Shown here piece after piece: positions 44,526 to 52,767 of a stretch of DNA of 64,000 nt. Source of the DNA: Actinomycetospora lutea (lineage in GTDB: Bacteria > Actinomycetota > Actinomycetes > Mycobacteriales > Pseudonocardiaceae); assembly GCF_028737205.1 (NCBI RefSeq), contig NZ_JAQZAL010000010.1:1-64000 (forward strand). The letters are read 5' to 3'. Below the pieces are notes generated by a model. That model had not been told where the DNA came from. It did not search any database and worked only from the letters and a program-made list of their open reading frames with translations. The position numbers and the translations under genes are program-made. Position 1 is the first letter of the stretch. Every line of letters starts with the position of its first letter.

Positions 44526-44863
44526 GACGAGATCGACAGCCCGGAGTTCGCGGCATCGTCGGCTTCTTCATAGGCGGCGAAACCCTCGCGCAGCGAGAGG
44601 ATCATCCGCTCGAGCTCTGCGATGCCGGCCTCCAGCGCGTGTTGGAGTGAACCTGGCCCGCCCGTCGCCTTGAGGCCGAGGACATGAGCGGCATCCCGAC
44701 TGACCAGATCGTTCGTCGGCGGGTCGACATGGCCCAGCTGAGTCGCCTCCTGCCGGATGCTCCTCAACTCTTCGAGCGCTCCTTGCAACTCCCGGATCGC
44801 TTCGGGCGCACGGGTGATGTCGACGTCGAACGATCCGCCACCGACGGGCACCGGTTGCGTCAT
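44522..44863 (-). CDS. WXG100/PE-like small helical protein coupled to the DUF3558 lipoprotein
   Basis: A 113-residue helical protein without membrane segments or signal peptide. The centre (APEAIRELQGALEELRSIRQEATQLGHVDPP and LQHALEAGIAELERMILSLREGFAAYEEADD) fits a two-helix hairpin of the ESX/WXG100 kind. The C-terminal YEEADDAANSG resembles the YxxxD/E secretion motif of type VII substrates. No WXG tripeptide is present at the turn. ATG 44863 begins MTQPVPVGG. It is first in the pair with the lipoprotein. Secretion through a type VII system is inferred. Confidence 0.7.
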   Translation of the reverse strand: MTQPVPVGGGSFDVDITRAPEAIRELQGALEELRSIRQEATQLGHVDPPTNDLVSRDAAHVLGLKATGGPGSLQHALEAGIAELERMILSLREGFAAYEEADDAANSGLSISS

Positions 44864-44948
44864 GACGGCCCCTCCCGAACGTCGCCGACCCGCGAGCACG
44901 CTAGCGACGAGGCCCGCCGCGCGGGTGCGGATCCGCGGAGATCGACGC

Positions 44949-45602
44949 TCACCTCTCCGCGTCGTGCACGAGCAGCGCGATCTGGGTGCGGTTCTCCAGG
45001 TCCAGCTTCGCGAGCACGTGCGACACGTGCGCCTTGACCGTCGACAGGCTCATGGACGCCTCGGACGCGATCTCGGCGTTGGACCGCCCGCGCGCGATCG
45101 CCACCGCCACGTCGTACTCCCGCTCGGACAGCGCGCGCAGGGCGTCGCGGGCACGCTCCCGCTCGCCCGCGTCGGCGCCGGCCTGGTCCATGAGCCGCCG
45201 GGTGACCGTCGGCGACAGCATCGGGTCGCCCGCGGCCACGCGCTGCACGGCCTCGACGATCTCGGCCGGCGGCGTGTCCTTGAGCAGGAAGCCACCGGCG
45301 CCGGCGCGCAGCGCGTGCAGGACGTTCTCGTCGCTGTCGAAGGTCGTCAGGACGAGGACCTCGGGCGGGTCGGGGCGCTCGCGCGCCCGCCTCGTCGCCG
45401 CAAGGCCGCCGAGGCGGGGCATGCGCAGGTCCATCAGCACGACGTGCGGGGCGTGGGCGTCGACGAGGGCCGGCACCTCGTCGCCGTCGGTCGCCTCGCC
45501 GGCCACGCGGATGCCGTCCGCGCCGTCGAGCATCATCGTGAGCGCACTCCGCACGAGGGCGTCGTCGTCGACCACCAGCACACGGATCTCCGGGGCGCTC
45601 AC
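44949..45602 (-). CDS. LuxR/NarL-type response regulator
   Basis: A 217-residue response regulator. The receiver has DDD at 12-14, phospho-acceptor D58 in VVLMD, and K in FLLKDTPP. The HTH spans about 150-210 (LSEREYDVAVAIARGRSNAEIASEA, SLSTVKAHVSHVLAKLDLENR). The GTG start sits in a GTGA overlap with the kinase gene upstream, fixing both. It is an intact member of a common actinobacterial two-component layout (kinase first, regulator second). Confidence 0.9.
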   Translation of the reverse strand: MSAPEIRVLVVDDDALVRSALTMMLDGADGIRVAGEATDGDEVPALVDAHAPHVVLMDLRMPRLGGLAATRRARERPDPPEVLVLTTFDSDENVLHALRAGAGGFLLKDTPPAEIVEAVQRVAAGDPMLSPTVTRRLMDQAGADAGERERARDALRALSEREYDVAVAIARGRSNAEIASEASMSLSTVKAHVSHVLAKLDLENRTQIALLVHDAER

Positions 45603-46741
45603 TCCGGCCACGGTAGTTCCGCGAGCAGGCGGAACTCGCCGTCGGCGGTCCGCCCGTGCTCGAGACGGCCACCCACCGACGCGGCGCGCTCGACGAGCCC
45701 CACGAGACCGGTGCCGCGCCCGTCGGGCGCCACCGCGCCGACCGGCAGGCGGTTGACGACCTCGACCCGCAGCACCTCGCCCTCCGCCCCCGCGACGACC
45801 ACCGACACCGGCACCCCCGCCGCGTGCTTGCGCGCGTTCGTCAGCCCCTCCTGCACGATCCGGTAGGCGGTGCGGCCGAGCGTCTCGGGCGGATCGCCCT
45901 CCACCGACGAGGACAGCGACACCGACAGCCCCGCCTCCCGCGACTCCTCGACCAGCGCCGGGAGGTCCGCGGACGTCGGCTGCGGGCGCGCGTCGCCGGA
46001 GACGCCGACCAGGTCGTCCGCGCGCAGCACCCCGATCACCTCCCGCAGCTCCTCCAGCGCCTGGTGCGCTCCGGCGCGGACGACGCCGGCCGCGCGCGCG
46101 ATCTGCTCGGCGGGCGCGTCGGGCCGGTACTCCAGCGCGCCGGCCGACGCGGCGACCAGCGAGAGCCGGTGACCGAGCACGTCGTGCATCTCGCGGGCGA
46201 TCGTCGCGCGCTCCTGCCGCCGGGCCGCGGCGATCCGCGCCGCCTGCTCCGCCTCGGCGCGTCGGCGCTCCTCCTCGCGGGCGGCCGTCCGCAGCCGCAC
46301 CAGCGCACCCCAGGCGACCAGGGCGGCGTGGGTGACGACGTCGATCACCAGCAACCAGCCGTAGGGCAGCCCGGGGATCGGACGGACGAGGCCCTGCACC
46401 GCGTGGGCGACCGCGCCGGCCGCCCCGACCGCCACCGCAGTCGCCAGCGGCCGGACGGTCGCCACCCGCAGCACGCCGATCGTCGCGGCCGGGGTCGCCG
46501 CCGGCGAGAACGCGGCCAGCACCGCCATCGCCAGCGCCCCGGCGACGGGCCGCCGGATGAGCAGCGGCACCAGCGCGCAGGCGACGAGCGTGGCGCCGGC
46601 GTCGACGACGATCGCGAGCGTCGACCCGCGGATGTCCGTCCGGCTGATCAGGGTCAGGCCGCCGAGGACCAGCACCACGGCCCCCGTCGTCCACGCCGCC
46701 CACCGCTCGGCGGACCGGTCGGGCGGGCAGGTCGCGTCCAC
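45599..46741 (-). CDS. Sensor histidine kinase, NarL/DesK-type
   Basis: A 380-residue membrane kinase. About five or six membrane helices occupy residues 18-150, then a coiled linker (RTAAREEERRRAEAEQAARIAAARRQ), phosphoacceptor box ERATIAREMHDVLGHRLSLV with H186, and a HATPase domain with N-box QEGLTNARKHAAG and GTGLVGLVERAASVGG. GTG 46741 is used; another GTG three codons earlier is possible. It is coupled to the response regulator downstream. Signal unknown. Confidence 0.85.
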   Translation of the reverse strand: MDATCPPDRSAERWAAWTTGAVVLVLGGLTLISRTDIRGSTLAIVVDAGATLVACALVPLLIRRPVAGALAMAVLAAFSPAATPAATIGVLRVATVRPLATAVAVGAAGAVAHAVQGLVRPIPGLPYGWLLVIDVVTHAALVAWGALVRLRTAAREEERRRAEAEQAARIAAARRQERATIAREMHDVLGHRLSLVAASAGALEYRPDAPAEQIARAAGVVRAGAHQALEELREVIGVLRADDLVGVSGDARPQPTSADLPALVEESREAGLSVSLSSSVEGDPPETLGRTAYRIVQEGLTNARKHAAGVPVSVVVAGAEGEVLRVEVVNRLPVGAVAPDGRGTGLVGLVERAASVGGRLEHGRTADGEFRLLAELPWPE

Positions 46742-46866
46742 GGGCCGGGACACTAGGTCGGTCGCGCGGCAGGGCACATCCGACCGAAGTGCAGGCCGAC
46801 CCCGACCTCCGGCCACCGCCGCGCGCCCACGCCCGACGCGACCGGCCGCGGCGACCTGGCGCCGGC

Positions 46867-47649
46867 TCAGCCCTGACGCGCCGCGTTGGCGTGGACCGCG
46901 TCGTGGACGTACTGCGCGAGCCCGGTCGCCTGCTCCTCGTAGGTCCTCGCGAAGCGCTCGTCGTTCACGTACATCTCCGAGATGCACGCGTGGAACTCCG
47001 GCGAGCAGTCGAAGAACCACCGCGCCATGTGCTGCCGGTGGGCCTCGGCGACGTCCATGGCGCGCTCGCCGTCGGCCGGCTCGCCGGCCTGCAGGGCGGC
47101 GACGAAGCGGGCGTTGACGTCGTCCATCTCCGCCTTGATCGCCTCCCAGTCCGCCTTCGTGTACTGCGCCGTGCGCTGCTGCGACTGGCGCCACGCCTCG
47201 GTGTCGCCCCGGCGCTCCCGCGCCTCCTGCTGGTACTCCTCCTTGAAACCCTCGCCGAACAGCTCCCGCTGCTCGTCGGGCGTGAGCTGGATTCCGGACA
47301 CCTCTGCCTCCAGGGCTCGGTCGATGGCCGTGACGAGCTCGGCGAGCTCGTCCAGCCGGGACATGACCTCGGCCCGTTGCCGGCGCAGGTGCGCGGCGAC
47401 GTCGGCGTCGGGGTCGTCGAGGAGCACCGCGGCCTCCTCGAGCGAGAACCCGAGCCGCCGGTACACGACGACGTGCTGCAGGCGCACGAGGTCCTCCTGG
47501 GTGTAGAGCCGGTACCCCGCCGCACTGCGACGGCTCGGGCGCAGCAGCCCGATCTCGTCGTAGTGGTGCAGGGTCCGGATCGTCACCCCGGAACGCTCGG
47601 CGACCTGACCCACCGTCCAGGTGGTCGTCCCCGCTGCCGTCTCGGTCAT
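46867..47649 (-). CDS. MerR-family regulator with TipAS-like ligand domain
   Basis: A 260-residue TipA-like activator. The N-terminal MerR winged helix is VGQVAERSGVTIRTLHHYDEIGLLRPSRRSAAGYRLYTQEDLVRLQ (about 12-57), a dimerisation coiled coil follows, and the C-terminal TipAS domain (ELFGEGFKEEYQQEARERRG ... YTKADWEAIKAEMDDVN ... HRQHMARWFFDCSPEFHACISEMYVNDERF) binds thiopeptides or other cyclic compounds in relatives and contains a conserved cysteine. Relatives autoregulate and induce multidrug resistance. ATG 47649 is used; a GTG three codons earlier has a better-placed RBS-like GAAGGG. Confidence 0.9.
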   Translation of the reverse strand: MTETAAGTTTWTVGQVAERSGVTIRTLHHYDEIGLLRPSRRSAAGYRLYTQEDLVRLQHVVVYRRLGFSLEEAAVLLDDPDADVAAHLRRQRAEVMSRLDELAELVTAIDRALEAEVSGIQLTPDEQRELFGEGFKEEYQQEARERRGDTEAWRQSQQRTAQYTKADWEAIKAEMDDVNARFVAALQAGEPADGERAMDVAEAHRQHMARWFFDCSPEFHACISEMYVNDERFARTYEEQATGLAQYVHDAVHANAARQG

Positions 47650-47683
47650 GGGAACCACCCTCGGCCCTTCCGTCGCGTGAGGG

Positions 47684-48049
47684 TCAAGTCTCCCGCACGA
47701 ACCCGATGAGACGGGGCACGAGGACGTCCGGACGGAAGTCGCCGACGACGTCCTGCTCGGGCTCGCCGTACATCGCCAACCGCTCGACCTCGCAGTGCTC
47801 CATCACGTCGGCGATGTAGGGGTCCGAGAGCTCCCAGTGGCGCACGATCGCCGCGGAGTCGGGGTAGAGCTGGAAGCTGTGGGCGAGCAGGTGCTCCTCG
47901 TCGACGAACACCTGGACCGCGAGCTGCGGACCGTGCTCCTCGACGAACGCGACGGCCCGCTCGACCGCGGCCCGGAACTCCGCGACGTGGCCCTCGGTGA
48001 TCCGCATCGTGTTGTGCAGCAGCAGGGGCGCGTGCCGGGTGGACCTCAC
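47684..48049 (-). CDS. Small ABM/dimeric alpha-beta-barrel-like protein
   Basis: A 121-residue protein resembling antibiotic-biosynthesis-monooxygenase / dimeric alpha-beta-barrel folds: a strand LLLHNTMRITEG, a long helix HVAEFRAAVERAVAFVEEHGPQ, strands LAVQVFVDEEHLLAHSFQLYPD, then a helix SAAIVRHWELSDPYIADVM. No catalytic residue can be assigned. The GTG start overlaps the stop of the QueA-like gene (GTGA), so it is the last gene of a three-gene operon with an SDR and a QueA-like protein. Confidence 0.7.
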   Translation of the reverse strand: MRSTRHAPLLLHNTMRITEGHVAEFRAAVERAVAFVEEHGPQLAVQVFVDEEHLLAHSFQLYPDSAAIVRHWELSDPYIADVMEHCEVERLAMYGEPEQDVVGDFRPDVLVPRLIGFVRET

Positions 48050-49086
48050 GACGCCTCCCCGGGCAGCAGGAGCGTCGAGTCGCCGAACTCGTGCCAGAGG
48101 TAGCGCGCGGCGACCGCCGCCGCGTACGTCTCCCCGACCAGCGCCGGGCCGGCCACCGCCTCCAGGAGCGCGAGGTGGCTCGCCTCCGGCTCGTGGAGGC
48201 CCGAGATGAGGCCGGTGATCGTGCGGGCCGGACGGTGGGCGCCGAGGACGAGGTCGGTCCACCCGTGTCCCGGAGACACGGTTCCGTCGGGTGCGGCGAC
48301 GGTCTCCAGCGCGCGCACCACCGTCGTCCCGACCGCGACGACCCGTGACCGGGCCTCGTGCGCCGAGTTCACCAGCCGTGCCGTGGCCGCCGGCACCGCG
48401 TAGGGCTCGGGCGAGGGCGGCTCGTGCTTCTCGGGGCTGGACACCCCGGCGTGCAGCACGAGCGGCGCGATCGTGATCCCGCGCGCCATCAGCCGCACGA
48501 GCAGGCGCTCGGACAACGGTCGGCCCGCGCTCGGCATCTCCGCGCTGCCCGGGACGGTGGCGTAGACGGTCTGGTGATCCGCGAGCGGGAACCGGCCGGC
48601 GAGGTGCCCGTAGGCGATCGGGCGGCCGTAGGTCGCGAGGTACCCGGCGAGCCCGACCGGCGGCCACGGGCGCGCCCGCCAGAGCCGCCGCGGCGCGTGC
48701 CCGTCCGGATAGGGCGCGATGAGCGTGAGGACGAGCCCCGGCGGGCCGAGCCGGTCGCCGGCGGCGACGTCGGTCTCGGGACCGTCCGGACGGCGCGGCT
48801 CGACGACCCAGTCGCCGTCGTCGAGCGCGGTCGCGACGTGCAGGGTCATCGCCCGCCCGTCGTCGTGGCGGACATCGAGGGCGGCCGGGAGCGTCGCGGA
48901 GGTGTTGACGACGAGCAGGTCGCCGGGGTCGAGGATCTCCGCGAGCTCGTCGAAGCGGTGGTGCTCGACCGCCCCGGGGCGCGCCACGAGCAGGCGCACC
49001 CCGTCGCGGGCGAGCCCGCGGTGCTCCGGCGGCTCGTGCGCCTCGCCGCGGGGCGGGAGGACGAACCGGGTCGACGGCAGCACCAT
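48046..49086 (-). CDS. QueA-like S-adenosylmethionine:tRNA ribosyltransferase-isomerase family protein
   Basis: A 346-residue QueA-family protein. Family blocks are visible: DGVRLLVARPGAVEHHRFDELAEILDPGDLLVVNTSATLPAAL, GYLATYGRPIAYGHLAGRFPLADHQTVYATVPGSAEMPSAGRPLSERLL, and GTTVVRALETVA ... GWTDLVLGAHRPARTITGLISGLHEPEASHLALLEA. Genuine QueA makes epoxyqueuosine in tRNA, but this copy is in an operon with an SDR and a small barrel protein and not beside tgt or queG. It may have been recruited to another SAM-dependent reaction. The ATG overlaps the SDR stop; a GTG one codon before is possible. Confidence 0.85.
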   Translation of the reverse strand: MVLPSTRFVLPPRGEAHEPPEHRGLARDGVRLLVARPGAVEHHRFDELAEILDPGDLLVVNTSATLPAALDVRHDDGRAMTLHVATALDDGDWVVEPRRPDGPETDVAAGDRLGPPGLVLTLIAPYPDGHAPRRLWRARPWPPVGLAGYLATYGRPIAYGHLAGRFPLADHQTVYATVPGSAEMPSAGRPLSERLLVRLMARGITIAPLVLHAGVSSPEKHEPPSPEPYAVPAATARLVNSAHEARSRVVAVGTTVVRALETVAAPDGTVSPGHGWTDLVLGAHRPARTITGLISGLHEPEASHLALLEAVAGPALVGETYAAAVAARYLWHEFGDSTLLLPGEAS

Positions 49087-49784
49087 CACGACGTCACCGC
49101 CGGGGTCAGGTCGGCGGCGCGGTAGCGGCCGCTGGGGTGGTCGCCGTCGATCAGCGCGCGCAGCGCGGGCACGACGGTCGCGGGCTCGGGGCGGTCGCTG
49201 ATGTCCTCGCCCGGGAAGGCCTCCTGGTGCATGACGGTGCGCATGTCGCCGGGGTCGACGACGTGCACGCGCCACTGCGGGTTCTCGACGGCCAGCACGG
49301 CGCCGAGGTGCTCGAGCGCGGCCTTCGAGCTGCCGTAGCCGCCCCAGCCGGCCATCGCCTCGGCGCCGGCGTCGGAGGTGATCGCGAGGATCCTGGCGCC
49401 GGGCCGCAGCAGCGACCGCAGCGCCTGCACCAGGCCCAGCGGGGCGAGGACGTTGACGCGGTAGACCTGCTCGAGGACGTCGAGCGGGTAGTCGGCGAGC
49501 TCCGGCTGCGGGCTGGGGCCGAGCAGGCTCGCGTTGAGGACGAGCAGGTCGAGGCCGCCGAGGTCGTCGGCCGCCTCGGCGAGCACGGCGCGGTGCGCGG
49601 GGTCGGCGACGTCGCCGGGGACGTCCACCACGCCGGGCAGGCCGGCGACGGCGCCGGCGAGCTGATCGCCGTGCCGCGCGTCGACGACGACCCGCCACCC
49701 GGCGGCGGCGAGGTCGGCCGCGAGCGCGAGCCCGAGTCCGCGGGAGGCGCCGGTGATGAGTGCGGTGGGTTGCTGAGCGTTCAT
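49086..49784 (-). CDS. Short-chain dehydrogenase/reductase (SDR)
   Basis: A 232-residue classical SDR. Cofactor motif ALITGASRGLGLAL (7-20), the NAS of LVLNASLL, and the catalytic WGGYGSSKAALEHL with Y and K in the YxxxK spacing are present. The acidic/basic residues after the second strand (VDARHG) suggest NADP or NAD binding without a clear choice. ATG 49784 gives MNAQQPTALITG; the upstream extension is not coding. It is first in the SDR / QueA-like / small-protein operon and is divergent from the WXG100-like gene with 94 bases between them. Confidence 0.9.
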   Translation of the reverse strand: MNAQQPTALITGASRGLGLALAADLAAAGWRVVVDARHGDQLAGAVAGLPGVVDVPGDVADPAHRAVLAEAADDLGGLDLLVLNASLLGPSPQPELADYPLDVLEQVYRVNVLAPLGLVQALRSLLRPGARILAITSDAGAEAMAGWGGYGSSKAALEHLGAVLAVENPQWRVHVVDPGDMRTVMHQEAFPGEDISDRPEPATVVPALRALIDGDHPSGRYRAADLTPAVTS

Positions 49785-49878
49785 GTGCTCGACCGTGCGA
49801 CCTGCACGAAGGTCGAGGTCAAGCACCGGTCTCCCGAAATCGCACCCGGGGCGGAACCGCAGGTGCCACCCTCCGGGC

Positions 49879-50196
49879 ATGGCCGGTGGCTACGCGGTGG
49901 ATCTCGACGCCCTCCACCGCGCGGCCCAGGGGGTGCGGGCCACGGTCGACCAGGTCGGGGGCACCCGGCTCGACGGCGTCGGGACGGCCGCCGGCCACGA
50001 GCGGCTCGGCGCGGCACTCGCGGAGTTCGCCACGCGATGGCAGCGGGGCGTGGAGGCCCTCGTCGAGGACGGCCGGGCGGTCGCCGACCGGCTGGGCGCC
50101 GCCGAGCACGGCTATCGCCGCGCCGAGTCGGGCGCGGTCCGCCGCCTCGACGGCCTGCTCCGGGGCTCCGGTCCGGACCCGGGTGGTGGTGGATGA
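49879..50196 (+). CDS. WXG100-like small protein, probable type VII secretion partner
   Basis: A 105-residue alpha-helical protein. It has the EsxAB-like length and hairpin: AVDLDALHRAAQGVRATVDQV, then a turn and HERLGAALAEFATRWQRGVEALVEDGRAVADRLGAAEHGYRRAE. No exact WXG is found at the turn, but ATRWQRGVEAL follows the usual pattern and YRRAE near the C-terminus resembles the YxxxE export motif. It is translationally coupled (ATGA) to the toxin-like gene, consistent with a chaperone-like partner. Confidence 0.75.
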   Translation: MAGGYAVDLDALHRAAQGVRATVDQVGGTRLDGVGTAAGHERLGAALAEFATRWQRGVEALVEDGRAVADRLGAAEHGYRRAESGAVRRLDGLLRGSGPDPGGGG

Positions 50197-51350
50197 CGGA
50201 GCTGGGGGTCACCGAGGACCCGGTGGCACTCGTCCCCGGCAACCCCGTCGTCCTCCGGACCGCCGGCGAGACCTACCGCCGCTACGGACGGATGCTCGCC
50301 GACGCCGCGGGCGGGCTCGGCCGTCTGGGCTCGCCGGAGGGGTGGTCCGGGCCGGCGGCGGACGGCTTCCGCGCCGCCTTCGCGCCCGAGCCCCGGCGAT
50401 GGCAGGACGCCGCCACGGCGTTCGGCGACGCCGCCCGCGTCGTCGACGACCACGCCGACGCGATCGAGTGGGCGCGCGGACGGGCCGGTGAGGCGGTGGC
50501 TCGCTGGCGGGAGGGCCGGGCCGCGTCGAGCGCCGCGCGAGCACAGTACGACCAGGCCGTCGCCGGCGGCGCCGTGCCCGTGCCCTTCGTCGACCCCGGT
50601 GAGAGCGCACGCGCCGATGCGCAGGCGGTGCTGGCGGACGCGCGCCGCCAGGTACGCGCATCCGGGGACAGGTCGGCCGCGGCCGTCACCGCTGCGTGCG
50701 GCGCCGCGCCTGCCGCGCCCGGGTTCCGGGGCCGGATCGCCGACGGCGCGGGGGCCGTCGCCGCGGGGCTCGGCAACGCGAGCGCGTCGGTCGGCAACGC
50801 CCTGCTCGACCACCCCGCGAACGTGGCGGCGATGCTCGGCGGGGGCGCGCTCGCGGGTGTCGGTGCCGTCGGTGTGGCGGGCGCGGCCGGCGCCACCGCC
50901 ACCGGCGTCGGCGCTCCCGTCGGCGTCCCGCTCGGCGGGCTCTCCGCGGCCGGCGTCGCGACCGGGGCCGCCATCGCCGGCCTCGGTGCCGCCGACACCG
51001 TCCGGCACGCCCTCACCGACGACCGCGTCGCACCGTTCACCGTGGCGACGGACGCGGACGCCGACGAGGCCGCACCGTTGTCGCCTCCGGACCGCATCAC
51101 GACGGTGGGCGACCCGGGAATCAACCCCAACGTCCGACAGCTGGCGGACGATCAAGCCGTACGCGAGTTCTACGACGAGCTCGCGGAGGACGGCACACCC
51201 GTCACCTGGGATGGGTACCGCGGAACCTCGGTACGCCTCCCGGACGGCACGGAGATCGGTCTCCGGGGTCTGTCGAACTCCGGTGGGACGACAATGGACG
51301 CGAAACTCCCGAACGGAGAGCAATGGAAGGTCCACATCCCCCGACGCTGA
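50193..51350 (+). CDS. Polymorphic-toxin-like protein with an N-terminal WXG-type domain
   Basis: A 385-residue modular protein. Residues about 15-135 form a helical type VII export domain (GNPVVLRTAGETYRRYGRML, EGWSGPAADGFRAAFAPEPRRW with a WSG turn). Residues about 165-280 are a glycine/alanine-rich, partly hydrophobic spacer (LGNASASVGNALLDHPANVAAMLGGGALAGVGAVGVAG). The last 75 residues, after GDPGINPNVR, form a compact domain (VREFYDELAEDGTPVTWDGYRGTSVRLPDGTEIGLRGLSNSGGTTMDAKLPNGEQWKVHIPRR) resembling the small basic C-terminal toxin domains of polymorphic toxins. The activity is not assigned. A short acidic gene overlaps its 3' end, as expected of an immunity gene. Confidence 0.7.
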   Translation: MTELGVTEDPVALVPGNPVVLRTAGETYRRYGRMLADAAGGLGRLGSPEGWSGPAADGFRAAFAPEPRRWQDAATAFGDAARVVDDHADAIEWARGRAGEAVARWREGRAASSAARAQYDQAVAGGAVPVPFVDPGESARADAQAVLADARRQVRASGDRSAAAVTAACGAAPAAPGFRGRIADGAGAVAAGLGNASASVGNALLDHPANVAAMLGGGALAGVGAVGVAGAAGATATGVGAPVGVPLGGLSAAGVATGAAIAGLGAADTVRHALTDDRVAPFTVATDADADEAAPLSPPDRITTVGDPGINPNVRQLADDQAVREFYDELAEDGTPVTWDGYRGTSVRLPDGTEIGLRGLSNSGGTTMDAKLPNGEQWKVHIPRR

Positions 51351-51721
51351 CCGAACAGGACGGCGCCGCGCAGATCCTGCTGCGCGGCATCGACGACTGG
51401 GTCAGCCTCGCCGAGGCCCGCTTCGTGGTCCACCTCGCCGACGGCACTGACGTGCCGTACCGGGACCGCGACCCCGTGACCCTCCGTGAGGCGACGTTGG
51501 ACGCGATCGCGATCCTGCTCGACAACGACCTGGCACGAGCCGGCGCGCTGGGCGAGGAGTTCGAACCCTGGAATCTCGCTCCGGACGACGCCATGTCACG
51601 GCTCCGCCGGGAGTGGTGGGACCCGGAGAAGGACCTCGTCCCCGGCAACATCTGCTGGCTGGAGAACACCCCGGCCGGGACCGAGGTCGGCCTGGCGCTC
51701 GAGGCCGCTCGCGGTACTTGA
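51323..51721 (+). CDS. Probable immunity protein for the upstream toxin
   Basis: A 132-residue acidic protein, starting 28 bases inside the toxin gene at ATG 51323. Sequence features are HPPTLTEQDGAAQILLRGIDDWVSLAEARFVVH, DAIAILLDNDLARAGAL and an acidic tryptophan-rich end (EEFEPWNLAPDDAMSRLRREWWDPEKDLVPGN). Net acidity opposite the basic toxin tip, small size and overlap are the usual marks of an immunity protein. No family was recognised. It would act in the cytoplasm of the producer. Confidence 0.65.
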   Translation: MEGPHPPTLTEQDGAAQILLRGIDDWVSLAEARFVVHLADGTDVPYRDRDPVTLREATLDAIAILLDNDLARAGALGEEFEPWNLAPDDAMSRLRREWWDPEKDLVPGNICWLENTPAGTEVGLALEAARGT

Positions 51722-51790
51722 GTCCGGACCCGTTCCTCCCGACCCCGGACCGCAGTAGCGTCGCCGGTCACGGAGCCAGGGCGGTCGGGC

Positions 51791-52657
51791 ATGGACATAC
51801 GAGAACTCCGCTATGTGGTGACCCTCGCGGAGGAACGGCACTTCCGGAAGGCGGCGGAGCGGCACTACATCGCTCCCCAGGCCTTCGGTCGGCGTGTCCG
51901 CGCCCTGGAGAAGGAGGTCGGCGCGCGGCTGTTCGACCGCACCAGCCGGCGGGTCGAGCTCACCGCCGCGGGTGCGCGGCTGGTCGAGCGGGCCCGCGAC
52001 GTGCTGGCCCGTGTCGACCACCTCGCCGCCGCCGTCCGCGACGCGCCGCCCGCGCCCGACGACGCCGTGGTGCGGGTCGGTGTCCTCGGCTTCGGGGCGG
52101 CCGACCGCTGGCCCGACCTGCGCGAGCTCGTCCGCGCCCAGCTCCCGGGGCGCACGCTCGTGCACATCGAGCTGGACTGGGACACGCAGTACGAGGCCGT
52201 GCGTGACGGGGACGTCGACGTCGCCGTCATCCACGACGTCGGGCCGGTGGAGGGCGTGCGCCTCGACCGGCTGTTCGTCACCCCGCGGGTCGCCGTCGTC
52301 CCCGCCGCCTCGCCCTTCGCCGACGCGGACCGCCTCGACGAGGACGACGTCGAGGGCCACCCGTGGGTCGCGCCCGCGGGCCGTCACCCCGGCCTCGGCG
52401 CCTGGGCCGGGTTCACGGGCCAGGCGTCGCGGCGCAGCCCGGTCGTGCGCACCCCGGCGGCGATCCCCGCCGCCGTCGCCACCTCGGGGATGCTCGGGGT
52501 CCACGGCGAGCTCGCGCGACGCTTCTTCCCCCGCCCCGACGTGTGCTTCGTGCCGCTCGCGGGCCCGGAGGCGCAGGTCTCGGTGGCCACGCGCGCCGAC
52601 GACGACTCGCGCACCGCCGTCGCGTTCCGCCAGGCCGCCGGGCTGCTCGCGACCTGA
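51791..52657 (+). CDS. LysR-family transcriptional regulator
   Basis: A 288-residue LysR protein. The N-terminal winged helix (MDIRELRYVVTLAEERHFRKAAERHYIAPQAFGRRVRALEKEVGARLFDRTSRRVELTAAG) is followed by a periplasmic-binding-protein-like effector domain (about 92-285). It is transcribed in the same direction as the MetE-like / FAH / metallo-beta-lactamase genes that follow 110 bases later, rather than divergently as is common. It probably regulates that operon; its inducer would be a pathway metabolite. Confidence 0.9.
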   Translation: MDIRELRYVVTLAEERHFRKAAERHYIAPQAFGRRVRALEKEVGARLFDRTSRRVELTAAGARLVERARDVLARVDHLAAAVRDAPPAPDDAVVRVGVLGFGAADRWPDLRELVRAQLPGRTLVHIELDWDTQYEAVRDGDVDVAVIHDVGPVEGVRLDRLFVTPRVAVVPAASPFADADRLDEDDVEGHPWVAPAGRHPGLGAWAGFTGQASRRSPVVRTPAAIPAAVATSGMLGVHGELARRFFPRPDVCFVPLAGPEAQVSVATRADDDSRTAVAFRQAAGLLAT

Positions 52658-52767
52658 CCGTGTCAACCCCGGATCGCAACCGAACCGGCACGTGATCCGG
52701 GTCGCGGTCCGCGCCACGGTGGGCACGACAAGCTCGACGACCCCCTCGACGATGTGGGAGGCCCACC

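Noticed and set aside
48265-48283. Hairpin-like CCGTGTCCCGGAGACACGG inside the QueA-like gene
   Set aside because: It encodes a normal part of the protein (TVSPGHG) and sits mid-gene, so a regulatory role or insertion is not supported.
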